From positions 28,862 through 92,861 of the forward strand of contig JAJDUH010000044.1 in NCBI GenBank assembly GCA_022826805.1: 64,000 nucleotides of DNA, in the 5' to 3' direction. The notes under the pieces were generated by a model. That model was not told the DNA's origin. It saw only the letters and a list, made by a program, of their open reading frames with translations, and ran no database searches. This DNA is from Candidatus Poribacteria bacterium (GTDB lineage Bacteria; Poribacteria; WGA-4E; WGA-3G). Positions 25,801-34,360 of the stretch are shown piece by piece. Position 1 is the first letter of the stretch. Each line of letters opens with the position of its first letter. A program made the position numbers and the translations under genes.

Positions 25801-28521
25801 GCGGATGTCTTCCGCAGCGACACGTCCACTAATCTTAAAGGCAAGGTCTCCTCCAGCTGTTGCGAATTTCTGGATGCTGTTAAGTGTCCCGCAATCTTCA
25901 AGGGTAACGCGAACATCCTGGGCAACATCCACAAGCTTCCGGGTTAGATAACCCGACGCAGCCGTTTTCATTGCTGTGTCCACCAACCCCTTACGCGACC
26001 CATAGGTAGAGTTAAAGTAGTCAATCACATCTAAACCTTCACGATACGAAGATGTAATCGGCGGAATGAGGATTTCACCACTCTGTTTCGCCTTCAACCC
26101 GATAACGGCACTGATTTGCATAAACGGATTTTTTCGTGCACGCGCACCGCTATCTGCCATGATATGGACTGGACTGAAGCCTTCTATGGTTTTATCGCTT
26201 ATCTCTGACCCATCGGGATCAACGTACGGGTGAACCTTACGCGAGTCTCCGCGCTCAACAAGGGGCGTCTCCAGCTGCGGTAAGGTATCGAACATCGTAT
26301 CTTCAACCGCTGAGAGCGCTCTCAACCAGATACGAATCTGTTCGTTCTCATATTCCTCTCGTTCAGTCGTAGATGCACCTTCAAGGAGCGTCTCAATTTC
26401 TGTCCGGGCTTCGTTCACCAGTGCGTCCCGGTTTTCGGGGGTCAGATAGTCTGTGATACCCGGTGAAATACCACTCAGTGTTGCGTACTCGAAAGCAAGT
26501 TTCTGAATGTTCTCAAGTACCTCTGTTGTAACGCGTGTTCCTAATTCATTGAAGCATCGATCAACTATCTCGGATAATCTCCGTCCGCCGGCTTCTCCAT
26601 TGAAAAACGGTATACGCTGATGCGAATGTTCGTCTTCCCACTCTAACTCAGATGGAAGGACTTCGTTAAAGATAATCCTACCGACTGTAGTAAGGACGGG
26701 TTCTGTAGCTTTCCCACCATTTTCGCTATGCGCACAGAAGAACTGCAGATTATCGTGGAGTTTAAGCTGACCCGCGACATGGGCTGCTATTACCTCTTCT
26801 GGATGGGCATAACGACGATGATACCACGGTTTTTCACGAAGCGCATCAAGAGCAGATTCATCATCCGTTGTATACGCGGCGTGCAAAAGTGCTGCATCCT
26901 CGGCGTGTCCGGGTAATGTCTTCGTCAGGAAACTGGGACCAAGCACCATATCAAGTTCGGGAACTGTAATCGGACCACCGTGTGAAGGCTTGAGGATATT
27001 ATGGCTACTGAGCATCAGCATTTTTGCTTCCGCTTGTGCTTCAACCGTGAGTGGCACGTGCACTGCCATCTGGTCTCCGTCAAAATCGGCATTGAACGCT
27101 TTACAGACAAGCGGCGGAATTCTAATGGACTTACCCTCTACCAAGACGGGTAAAAACGCTTGAATACCAAGTCGGTGCAACGTCGGCGGACGATTGAGTA
27201 GTACAGGATGGTCAGCGATAACTTCCTCTACGACATCCCATACGGGTGAGTCAGGATCAACCTGCTCGGCGAAATGTTTCGCTCGTTTAATCGTCTGCGC
27301 GTGGTTATGCGCTTGGAGTCGTTCAATGATAAACGGCTTGAATAATTCCACTGCCATCCGTTTGGGGATACCACATTGGTGGAGTCCTAATTCAGGTCCG
27401 ACAACGATGACACTACGACCAGAGTAGTCAACCCGTTTCCCAAGAAGATTCTGACGGAATCGTCCAATTTTCCCCTTAAGCACATCAGCAAGGGATTTGA
27501 GGGGACGATTACCCGGACCAGTGACGCGGCGACCGTGTCGACCGTTGTCAAAGAATGCATCTACTGCCTCCTGCAACATCCGCTTCTCGTTTCGGAGAAT
27601 CACTTCCGGAGAACGCAGTTGTATCAACTTACGGAGTCGATTGTTGCGATTAATGACACGACGATACAGATCATTGAGATCGCTGGTAGCGAAGCGTCCA
27701 CCTTCAAGGGGAACAAGTGGTCGTAAATCTGGGGGAATAACTGGAATCACATCGAGAATCATCCACTCAGGGCGCTGTCCAACTTCCGCAAACTCGGCTA
27801 TCTGTTTCAGTTGCTTGGCAACCTTAAGTTTTTTCTGTTGACTGGTGGTTTCCTCCAAAATCTGGGTCAACCGCTTTATCTCTTCTTCGAGGTCAATACC
27901 GCTTAAAATTTCACGAATAACTTCGGCACCAGTGCCAGCGCGAAATCCACCTCGGTACTTGCTACTATACTCCAGATACTCAATCTCGGTTAGCACCTGT
28001 CGCGGCTCCAGCGGGCAATCTGGGTCGGTCACTTCAACGACAATAAAAGCATCAAAATAGAGCACGAGTTCAACTTGTCGTGAAGAGAGCTCACAGAAAG
28101 TGCCAATCCGCGATGGAATACCTTTGAAATACCATATATGAGAAACAGGAGCGGCAAGTTGGATATAACCGAGCCGTTCCCTTCGGACGCGTTGCTGTGT
28201 AACTTCAACGCCACAACGGTCACAGATTATACCCTTATGTTTAATACGCTTGTATTTACCACAGTTACATTCCCAATCCTTCTGCGGTCCGAAGATAGCC
28301 TCACAGAAAAGCCCTTCGGGTTCAGGTCGAAAGGAACGGTAATTAATCGTTTCTGCCTTCTTGACCTCGCCGCAGTTACATGTGCCTTTCTCCGGGCATA
28401 TAAAGGGACCATCTGCAGCGTCGGCAGGGTTCCTACGTCTACAACTGGTCTGCTTCGATGAGTCTTTAATCTGATCTGGCGAAGCGATCTTTATGGAGAT
28501 GCTGTCAAATGCCGTGTTCAT
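22804..28521 (-). CDS. rpoC: DNA-directed RNA polymerase subunit beta', with giant repeat insertion
   Basis: A 1905-aa beta' subunit, about 500 aa longer than E. coli's. Core motifs are intact: zinc-binding ECNCGKYKRIKHKGIICDRC, active-site NADFDGDQMAVH near residue 474, bridge-helix and trigger-loop region ending SIGEPGTQLTMRTFHTGG near 992, and C-terminal GIPRVTELFEARRPK and IRQMLTKIRI-type end. Between about 1005 and 1645, at the E. coli SI3 position in the trigger loop, lies a large insertion holding about twelve 40-aa repeats (for example YRVTVVNHPDCPLEAGELLT). An extra N-terminal stretch (residues 22-50) has four Cys. AAAGGAG precedes the ATG. It follows rpoB after a 245-bp gap. Confidence 0.97.
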   Translation of the reverse strand: MNTAFDSISIKIASPDQIKDSSKQTSCRRRNPADAADGPFICPEKGTCNCGEVKKAETINYRSFRPEPEGLFCEAIFGPQKDWECNCGKYKRIKHKGIICDRCGVEVTQQRVRRERLGYIQLAAPVSHIWYFKGIPSRIGTFCELSSRQVELVLYFDAFIVVEVTDPDCPLEPRQVLTEIEYLEYSSKYRGGFRAGTGAEVIREILSGIDLEEEIKRLTQILEETTSQQKKLKVAKQLKQIAEFAEVGQRPEWMILDVIPVIPPDLRPLVPLEGGRFATSDLNDLYRRVINRNNRLRKLIQLRSPEVILRNEKRMLQEAVDAFFDNGRHGRRVTGPGNRPLKSLADVLKGKIGRFRQNLLGKRVDYSGRSVIVVGPELGLHQCGIPKRMAVELFKPFIIERLQAHNHAQTIKRAKHFAEQVDPDSPVWDVVEEVIADHPVLLNRPPTLHRLGIQAFLPVLVEGKSIRIPPLVCKAFNADFDGDQMAVHVPLTVEAQAEAKMLMLSSHNILKPSHGGPITVPELDMVLGPSFLTKTLPGHAEDAALLHAAYTTDDESALDALREKPWYHRRYAHPEEVIAAHVAGQLKLHDNLQFFCAHSENGGKATEPVLTTVGRIIFNEVLPSELEWEDEHSHQRIPFFNGEAGGRRLSEIVDRCFNELGTRVTTEVLENIQKLAFEYATLSGISPGITDYLTPENRDALVNEARTEIETLLEGASTTEREEYENEQIRIWLRALSAVEDTMFDTLPQLETPLVERGDSRKVHPYVDPDGSEISDKTIEGFSPVHIMADSGARARKNPFMQISAVIGLKAKQSGEILIPPITSSYREGLDVIDYFNSTYGSRKGLVDTAMKTAASGYLTRKLVDVAQDVRVTLEDCGTLNSIQKFATAGGDLAFKISGRVAAEDIRHPETGDVLVPADAVISIQMADRIDKLGVKVVKVRSVLTCEAEEGVCAKCYGNDLTTNSLVNVGEAVGIIAAQSIGEPGTQLTMRTFHTGGAVEDVSEARQRRILSKEKGTVRFLDFQPDRTVRKEGELWIAIENRMNFDGPAYKVLQINHPDCQLREGELLSEKQYIENTERYKGFNTKAWQYEVTAVFDNTCDLKVADRLSQAEYARAQETYGFQRFAKLHYRVTNVHHPDVSLNAGDLLTADDVEKLKTEIRQGFDGEWHYLDSETDARLAAESLSETGTVDASLGGKEGDDSFKRVYRVTEKTNKAFPFKVGDEVPTEDIMPWLTPFEVDAKPVYVMTEEIADAPALLKQTALSDEGATSDIPPLTVGQMLTEREFTEARTQYKQLERAFKVERQESERYYVTQVYHSECPLKVEEELTKDALLRAHKRFTGFDAQKLRHRVTRVHHSDCTLKPGDLLTESEAKQLGENFLGFTTSQTKAETGSFKVERLYRVTVVNHPDCPLEAGELLTQRESTAKRRQYKGLEVARHYEVVNVEDGATALTVGQRLTEIEYKALRKTDPELAGKVRSLYHVVSGHHPELDLKVGQELTEQEYRTYNRKFKGFDTEVVYRVIADERETDTRLEPGTILLSKDYRALDKANQRVTHTVIEVYHPNCRYAVGDELSEGDYETARIQYPGFEVDELSLRMRIEVETADGTRVPHVIPPGYSFDIKEGDSLRAGETLAELHERTANSDIVAGIPRVTELFEARRPKSDDAAEIAEIEGFVRFAGTKNGVPNYRIEHEGYESRLYPIPDEKRRVAEGDWVDAGDSLTDGFLNPHDILRIGRTAIEGVSVEGEEAVWAYLVDEVQKVYGEGTINDKHVETIVRQMLTKIRITEPGDTNFYPNDEVQRKEFERINNEVEGAGGTPATGEPILQSISKASLSTDSFISAASFQQTTKVLTDAAVSGQTDRLYGLKENVILGRLIPVGSGFSGFRNLDVDPTDSELAEASDDD

Positions 28522-28635
28522 CAGTTCTCCTTTTTTTAGAGTTTTCAGTTTTCAGTACGCTCACTTCGTTCGCTTTTATGGCGAATTTTACAATTACTTG
28601 GACACTATCGAAGAGTGCCCAACCCCCCTTTATGA

Positions 28636-28668
28636 ATCAACGGTATGAATGCCTTAGGGCATTCCCCG
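28636..28668 (+). repeat. REP-like hairpin repeat, copy 2
   Basis: Head ATCAACGGTAT, hairpin GAATGCC-ttag-GGCATTC, tail CCCCG. It lies in the rpoB-rpoC gap (28522-28766). The same gap has TTTTCAGTACGCTCACTTCG at 28552, the reverse complement of a tract found beyond the other end of rpoC at about 22765. Confidence 0.65.
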
Positions 28669-28766
28669 CCCCTTATCAGGAGGGTAGGGAAATTCCCAGA
28701 TATTGTAATGTCTACTTATTTATATAATCCACCATAGTTATCAGTTACTGGCGACTGATAATCTTA

Positions 28767-31700
28767 TTAAGCCTCAGGGTCATCACTGTCTTTGTCGAGC
28801 GATACATGGAGTCCAAGCGTTTGGAGTTCACGGACCAAGACCTTGAAAGATTCCGGCGTGCCGGGCGGTTCCGGATTGAGTCCTTTCACAATAGACTCAT
28901 AGATTTCCCTTCTGCCAAGAACGTCATCCGATTTGATAGTGAGCATCTCTTGGAGCGTATGCGCTGCGCCATAAGCTTCTAATGCCCAGACTTCCATCTC
29001 ACCGAGCCGCTGTCCCCCGTGCTGTGCCTTGCCACCCAAGGGTTGCTGCGTTACGAGGGAGTAAGGACCCGTGGAGCGGGCATGCATCTTATCAGCAACG
29101 AGGTGGTTGAGTTTCAGGAAATAGACGTATCCGACTGTTACCTCCTGTGCAAACGCTTCACCGCTCCTGCCGTCATAGAGAATGCTTTTACCGGTCTGCT
29201 TACTACGTTCCGGGAGATCGGTTTTGGCGAGCATACCAAAAATTTCTTCCTCTGTTGCTCCATCAAATACAGGGGTTTCTGCTCGGATACCGAGTTCATG
29301 GCATGCCCATCCAAGATGGATTTCCAAGATCTGACCAACGTTCATTCGAGAGGGGACACCCAACGGGTTCAACACCAACTCAACCGGCGTACCATTGGGA
29401 AGATAGGGCATATCCTCCTCAGGCAAAATTTTGGCAACAACACCTTTATTGCCATAGCGACCTGCCATCTTATCGCCCACAGAAATCGGACGCTTGCTGG
29501 CAACATAGACCTTCACACGCTTGATAACGCCGGGTTTTAACTCATCACCCATCTCCAACTGTTGAAGTGCTCGTTCTTTTTCTTCTGTGTAAGCGGTTAT
29601 TCTTCCCTGTGCCATCTCTTCAACACGCTGGATATGTTCCATCGCCTCGGTGTCGGTCACGCGAATGTCTGAGAGGGACAAACCACTCTCCTTGCGTGCC
29701 TTCTGATAGTCAGCATCAGAGACTAATTCTCCCGCCGATAGTGTACACTCCGGGTCGAAAACAGCGGTAATACGCCAGACGCTCTCAGTTTTAAGGTCTT
29801 TAACAGTTCGAGTGAGTGACGCCAACTCCTCGGGCGTGAGTTGCTGTCCTGCTGGGACCGGACGTGCTGGATAATCATTGTATGCACGCTGGTACTCAGC
29901 ATCAGAGATCTCCTCGCCAACTGTCAATGGACACTCCTCTTCAAAAACTGCTGTAATGCACCAAAATAGTTCGGTTTCTAAATCTGGTGATGTCTGGATG
30001 AATTGTTCCCACTCACTCTGGGTAAGCGTTCCCCCTTTCGCAAGTGGACCCCGGGATTCCTCTAATTGTGCAACAACAGCTTGCTCAAATTCAGAACGCG
30101 TTTGCGTTTGCAGCTCGGTATTGTCCACTAACTCATAGAAACTCCAGGTATCTGGTTCCGAGTGCTCTTCAGTCACCAATATACCGAATCGTGCTCCTGT
30201 TGCAGCGAGTGTCTCCTTGAGTTGTCCGGAATGATATCCTTCATCGGTGTGTGCCTCTTCGCAGAGCGCAACAGCAACCGCACTACCATCAGCACCCCGA
30301 AGCACAATATCAACAGAATCCAATTGTACATCCAAAGGTTCTATCGCGTCCTCGAAAAGCGGTTCAGTCTTTTCCAAGAATGGTTTGCCAACTTCACCAA
30401 GATATCCCTGTACTGCACTGATAGTTTCGGGTTCAAAGCCTTGTGGTTCAGGAATCTCTTCTATCATCCCTTCGGTTTCATCGTCCTCAGAAGATAACGG
30501 TTCCGTAATCGAAGGATCTGGATAATGAACCACAACAGTAGGCGCAGGTTCCGTTACATCGGTTACTCTATAGAGAGCTTCGGCAACGAAGGCTTCAGAG
30601 ACTGTACTCTCGATTACTGTGTAGTATGCATCTGCTGTAAAACCCGAGGTATAGGTATCTAAAACCTCGGCAGTGAGAGCATCACCGGCATCGGCGTCCT
30701 CTATAGTGGCACCATCAACTGTGGAAAGTGGATTAGCGAGATTGCATCCAATGAGCGTTTTGCGAGTTTCTTCAACCCTCCGATAGCGAATAGAAGCGAC
30801 CTGTTCGCGCCAAGTTTCCTCAATCTCTTTACGTTTCGATTCATAGCGTAAGTTATCAGGCATCGAGGCACCCGACTCGCCTTGGGTCCAATCCCCGCGC
30901 CTTTGCGTAACATCTGGCTTACGGGAAAATACTTTTACATCAATGACGACACCTTCAACACCAGGACGGACATAAGTAGAAGCATCTCGAACTTCCTTAA
31001 CTTTCTCACCAAAAATCGCACGCAGCAGTTTTTCTTCCGGACCATACTCGCTTTCACCCTTTGGTGTGATCTTTCCGACGAGTATACTACCCGTGCCAAC
31101 AACACTACCGACGCGAATGATTCCCTCCTCGTCGAGTTGTGTCAGTCGCTGTTCACTAACGTTTGGGATGTCGCGTGTAATCTCTTCTGGACCAACTTTC
31201 GTCTCGCGTGCTTCTACCTCAAATTCCTCAATATGGATAGAGGTGAAAGTGTCTTGCTTAATGAGGCTTTCACTTATGAGAATAGAGTCCTCGTAGTTGT
31301 GCCCACCCCACGGCATATAAGCACACAATATATTCCGTCCGAGAGCGAGTTCACCATTTTCTGTAGAGGTGCCATCTGCAATAACCTGCCCAACCTCTAC
31401 CTTATCGCCTACCGAGACGATCGGGCGTTGGTGGATACAGGTGCCGCTGTTACTGCGTTTGAAAGTTTGGAGCTTGTAGACATCATAGCCCATTTCACTG
31501 AACGTATTCTCACCTTCATCGTGGTGGAGGGTTTCACCAGAGTATATGAGGATCTCATCAGCGGAAACACTCGTAACAATGCCAGCGCGTGTCGCGGTTA
31601 TGAGCGCCCCTGAATATCGCGCAGCGGGTTCCTCCATTCCCGTGCCAACCAGAGGTGATTCGGGTTGGATGAGCGGAACAGCTTGGCGCTGGTGGTTGGA

Positions 31701-34025
31701 TCCCATCAATGCGCGGTTAGCATCCTCGTGTTCCAAGAATGGAACAAGCGCAGCGGAAACACCAACAATTTGCTGTGGAGCGACCCCGATATAGTCCACC
31801 TTTTCTACTGGAAGGGACAGTACATCTTCGCCACTCCGAACCGGCAGAATCGACTCAGAACCATTGGCATTCCCATTTGTATCACGCGATGCTGTCTTTG
31901 CAGCAATGTAAGCAGTATCCTCACTATCTGCAGTCAAGTATTCCACCGAACCTGAAACCGACCCACCCTCTACCTTATGATAAGGCGTCTCTATAAATCC
32001 ATAAGGGTTTATTCGCCCATAGCAAGCAAGCGAAACGATGAGTCCAATCGAAGGCCCTTCAGGCGTTTCTAAGGGGCAGACACGTCCATAGTGTGTACGA
32101 TGCACATCTCGGACAGCTGCAGTTGCCCTATCCCGATGAAGTCCGCCCGGACCAATCGCCGAGATACGGCGTTTGTGCGTCAGTTCATCGAGCGGATTAA
32201 TTTGCTGCATGAACTGCGACAACTGATTTGAACCGAAGAATTCACGGAGTGCCATCATCAACGGTTTGGGATTGACAAGCGTAGATGGTACAATTTTATC
32301 AATATCGTTGGTAGTACTCAATCGCTCACGTGTTGTCCTGCGAATCTGAAATAACCCCATTCTGAACTGGTTTTCAAGGAGCTCACCGATAACACGCACA
32401 CGCCTGTTACCGAGATGGTCAAGATCGTCTTTGGGCGCAAACCCGTTATGCACATTAAGAAGATGGGCAACTGTGGAAGCAATATCTTCAGGCCGCAGTG
32501 TGCGAAGTGTCTCTTCTGGCGTTTCTCCATAAATCGGCATATTCCCGAATTTCTGGTTAAGCTTGTATCTCCCAACTATGCCTAAATCATACCGATGCGG
32601 ATCAAAAAGCAGCCATGAAAGATGTTTGCGCGCATTTTCCACATTTGCGGGATCTCCAGGTCTCAGTGTTCTAAAAATCTCAAGCAGCGCTGCATCTTGC
32701 AAATCGTGCTGATCGGAGTAATCCGCTTGTCGATCGCGTTCTAAGGTGTTACGTAAAAACCGGATATCTTGGCAATCCTTTTCATCCAGCACAGTGAGTG
32801 CTTCAACATCAGATTCCTGGAGACGTTCTAACTCGGTTTTAGTCAGTAGGGTATTCGCTGTGAGGAGTACTTCACCGGTTTCTTGATGGACCACATCTTC
32901 AGCACAAACCCTACTTTGACTGTCTTCGGGTACAAACTGTTCAACTGTGAACGCCTTTTTGCCATAACGAGCGAGTGCCTTTTCGTACTCAGAATTCGTT
33001 AGTATTTGCCCGACAGTAAACTCACAACCACTGTTATGCGTATCAATGACGCGTTGGAGAAGCTCGGTTTCAAACCCCTTCCATTTCCTGCGGAAGCTGG
33101 TGCGTTCTTTAGACGTAATTTCTTGCCCGACTTCCAGTGGACAACCCTTATCCGTTTCCGTTACTGTAGTAACGCGATAATGCTTCTCCGTCTCAATCTC
33201 CGGATAATCCTTCTTTGCCTGCCGAAATTCCGCAGCATTCAGTAAGTCTCCGGTTTTAATCTGCTTTGCTGGCGCCTCAACGCCGGTGACACGCCATCCA
33301 GCAAGCACAAGCCTTTCTGTCTTAGCATAGAGTTTCAGAATATCTGCATCGGACTGCCAACCGAGTCCACGAAGTAGCACAGTGGCGGGTAATTTTTTGC
33401 GTTTGTCAATACGAACATAGATCTGATCCTTCGCGTCCACTTCAAATTCAACCCATGCGCCTCGATATGGAATGATTTGAGCAGTCGGTGTACGCCGTCC
33501 GGTTGGCAAAGCTTTTTCAAGAAAAATTGCGCCTGGGGACCGATGCAACTGGCTGACTATCACACGTTCACTGCCATTGACAATGAAACTACCATTTTCA
33601 GTCATTAGGGGGACTTCGCCGAGATAGACATCGGATTCACGGATATCCACAACATGTGGCTCATCGGCATCCGGATCTGCCTCGCGTAGGACCAACATAA
33701 TGCGTGCGGTGAGCGATACTTGATAGGTTACACCGCGCGCAACGCACTCCTGCAGCGTATATTTTGGAGTGCCGAGGCTATAACTGACAAACTCGAGGCT
33801 GTTAACATCCGAAAAGTCGCGAATGCCGCTCTTGTTTCCTGACACAAATACTTCTCTAAATACGGCTTGGAGGCCCTGGTCTTTACGTTCATCGGGAGAG
33901 ACATCTCGTTGTAGAAAGGCATCATACGAGAGTCCTTGGGTTTCTATTAGATTTGGGAGTTGCGTGCTAACGTGGCTCTTGGCGAAAGACAGTCTGGTAT
34001 TTTTCTGGCTTGGCTTTTTGTTCAC
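28767..34025 (-). CDS. rpoB: DNA-directed RNA polymerase subunit beta, with two large insertions
   Basis: A 1752-aa beta subunit, about 400 aa longer than E. coli's 1342. Core landmarks are intact: THKRRISAIGPGGL (rifampicin region), HYGRVCPLETPEGPSIGL, and DKMAGRYGNKGVVAKI. Insertion 1 (about residues 240-360) sits at the SI1 position and has three repeats such as QRVIDTHNSGCEFTVGQILT. Insertion 2 (about 1090-1475) sits at the SI2 position; it ends with two such repeats (WCITAVFEEECPLTVGEEIS) and contains a segment at 1230-1295 resembling a degenerate nuclease fold. In the rifampicin pocket, FMQQINP replaces the E. coli FMDQNNP. The start is GTG at 34025 with GGGGGA upstream. No rplJ or rplL lies upstream. 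Confidence 0.97.
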   Translation of the reverse strand: MNKKPSQKNTRLSFAKSHVSTQLPNLIETQGLSYDAFLQRDVSPDERKDQGLQAVFREVFVSGNKSGIRDFSDVNSLEFVSYSLGTPKYTLQECVARGVTYQVSLTARIMLVLREADPDADEPHVVDIRESDVYLGEVPLMTENGSFIVNGSERVIVSQLHRSPGAIFLEKALPTGRRTPTAQIIPYRGAWVEFEVDAKDQIYVRIDKRKKLPATVLLRGLGWQSDADILKLYAKTERLVLAGWRVTGVEAPAKQIKTGDLLNAAEFRQAKKDYPEIETEKHYRVTTVTETDKGCPLEVGQEITSKERTSFRRKWKGFETELLQRVIDTHNSGCEFTVGQILTNSEYEKALARYGKKAFTVEQFVPEDSQSRVCAEDVVHQETGEVLLTANTLLTKTELERLQESDVEALTVLDEKDCQDIRFLRNTLERDRQADYSDQHDLQDAALLEIFRTLRPGDPANVENARKHLSWLLFDPHRYDLGIVGRYKLNQKFGNMPIYGETPEETLRTLRPEDIASTVAHLLNVHNGFAPKDDLDHLGNRRVRVIGELLENQFRMGLFQIRRTTRERLSTTNDIDKIVPSTLVNPKPLMMALREFFGSNQLSQFMQQINPLDELTHKRRISAIGPGGLHRDRATAAVRDVHRTHYGRVCPLETPEGPSIGLIVSLACYGRINPYGFIETPYHKVEGGSVSGSVEYLTADSEDTAYIAAKTASRDTNGNANGSESILPVRSGEDVLSLPVEKVDYIGVAPQQIVGVSAALVPFLEHEDANRALMGSNHQRQAVPLIQPESPLVGTGMEEPAARYSGALITATRAGIVTSVSADEILIYSGETLHHDEGENTFSEMGYDVYKLQTFKRSNSGTCIHQRPIVSVGDKVEVGQVIADGTSTENGELALGRNILCAYMPWGGHNYEDSILISESLIKQDTFTSIHIEEFEVEARETKVGPEEITRDIPNVSEQRLTQLDEEGIIRVGSVVGTGSILVGKITPKGESEYGPEEKLLRAIFGEKVKEVRDASTYVRPGVEGVVIDVKVFSRKPDVTQRRGDWTQGESGASMPDNLRYESKRKEIEETWREQVASIRYRRVEETRKTLIGCNLANPLSTVDGATIEDADAGDALTAEVLDTYTSGFTADAYYTVIESTVSEAFVAEALYRVTDVTEPAPTVVVHYPDPSITEPLSSEDDETEGMIEEIPEPQGFEPETISAVQGYLGEVGKPFLEKTEPLFEDAIEPLDVQLDSVDIVLRGADGSAVAVALCEEAHTDEGYHSGQLKETLAATGARFGILVTEEHSEPDTWSFYELVDNTELQTQTRSEFEQAVVAQLEESRGPLAKGGTLTQSEWEQFIQTSPDLETELFWCITAVFEEECPLTVGEEISDAEYQRAYNDYPARPVPAGQQLTPEELASLTRTVKDLKTESVWRITAVFDPECTLSAGELVSDADYQKARKESGLSLSDIRVTDTEAMEHIQRVEEMAQGRITAYTEEKERALQQLEMGDELKPGVIKRVKVYVASKRPISVGDKMAGRYGNKGVVAKILPEEDMPYLPNGTPVELVLNPLGVPSRMNVGQILEIHLGWACHELGIRAETPVFDGATEEEIFGMLAKTDLPERSKQTGKSILYDGRSGEAFAQEVTVGYVYFLKLNHLVADKMHARSTGPYSLVTQQPLGGKAQHGGQRLGEMEVWALEAYGAAHTLQEMLTIKSDDVLGRREIYESIVKGLNPEPPGTPESFKVLVRELQTLGLHVSLDKDSDDPEA

Positions 34026-34078
34026 TGAATGGAGTCCCCCTATTTGGCGGTGGTTACGCAGCGTATAACTTGACTTTT

Positions 34079-34108
34079 GAAAAAGCCCGCTTCGCTAGCT
34101 GCTTTTTC
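34079..34108 (-). promoter_or_regulatory. Leader hairpin upstream of rpoB
   Basis: GAAAAAGC and GCTTTTTC form an 8-bp stem in the roughly 110-nt rpoB leader, downstream of the promoter at 34141. Read in the rpoB direction, the second arm ends in a T5 run, so it might act as a weak attenuator. No ribosomal-protein binding site could be recognised. Confidence 0.35.
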
Positions 34109-34140
34109 CGTCTGAATATGGTGACATAGCATAACAGAAT

Positions 34141-34169
34141 ATTATACATTATAATTCAGAAAATGTCAA
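34141..34169 (-). promoter_or_regulatory. Perfect-consensus sigma70 promoter of rpoBC
   Basis: Reading the minus strand, TTGACA (34169-34164), 17 nt, TATAAT (34146-34141); both boxes are exact. The start site would be near 34134, about 110 nt before the rpoB GTG. This shows that rpoBC has its own promoter here. Confidence 0.78.
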
Positions 34170-34265
34170 GAAAAAACGAAGAAACATATAATTTTTTCAC
34201 ATTTCCAGAAAACAGTGTGTGATATATGGCTTTAAATCTCAATTTTAGACAGGAACAGTCAAACA

Positions 34266-34294
34266 TTGACACGTTAAAAACCGTCTGGTATACT
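34266..34294 (+). promoter_or_regulatory. Promoter for the DUF4416 / P1 peptidase pair
   Basis: TTGACA (34266-34271), 17-nt spacer, TATACT (34289-34294), 66 bp before the ATG at 34361. It is divergent from the rpoB promoter; together they account for the 335-bp gap 34026-34360. Confidence 0.68.
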
Positions 34295-34360
34295 CAATAC
34301 AGACAATTTATGGTAAACTGGTATATGGAACGCGCTTCCAATTAGGCTACGGAGAACAAC

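Noticed and set aside
25171..25947. 258-aa plus-strand ORF inside rpoC
   Set aside because: Antisense frame over the conserved beta' region, with no protein features of its own.
22804..34025. Inteins as the cause of the oversized rpoB and rpoC
   Set aside because: No Cys/Ser start, no terminal His-Asn, no homing-endonuclease motif; the extra residues are repeats at known insertion sites.
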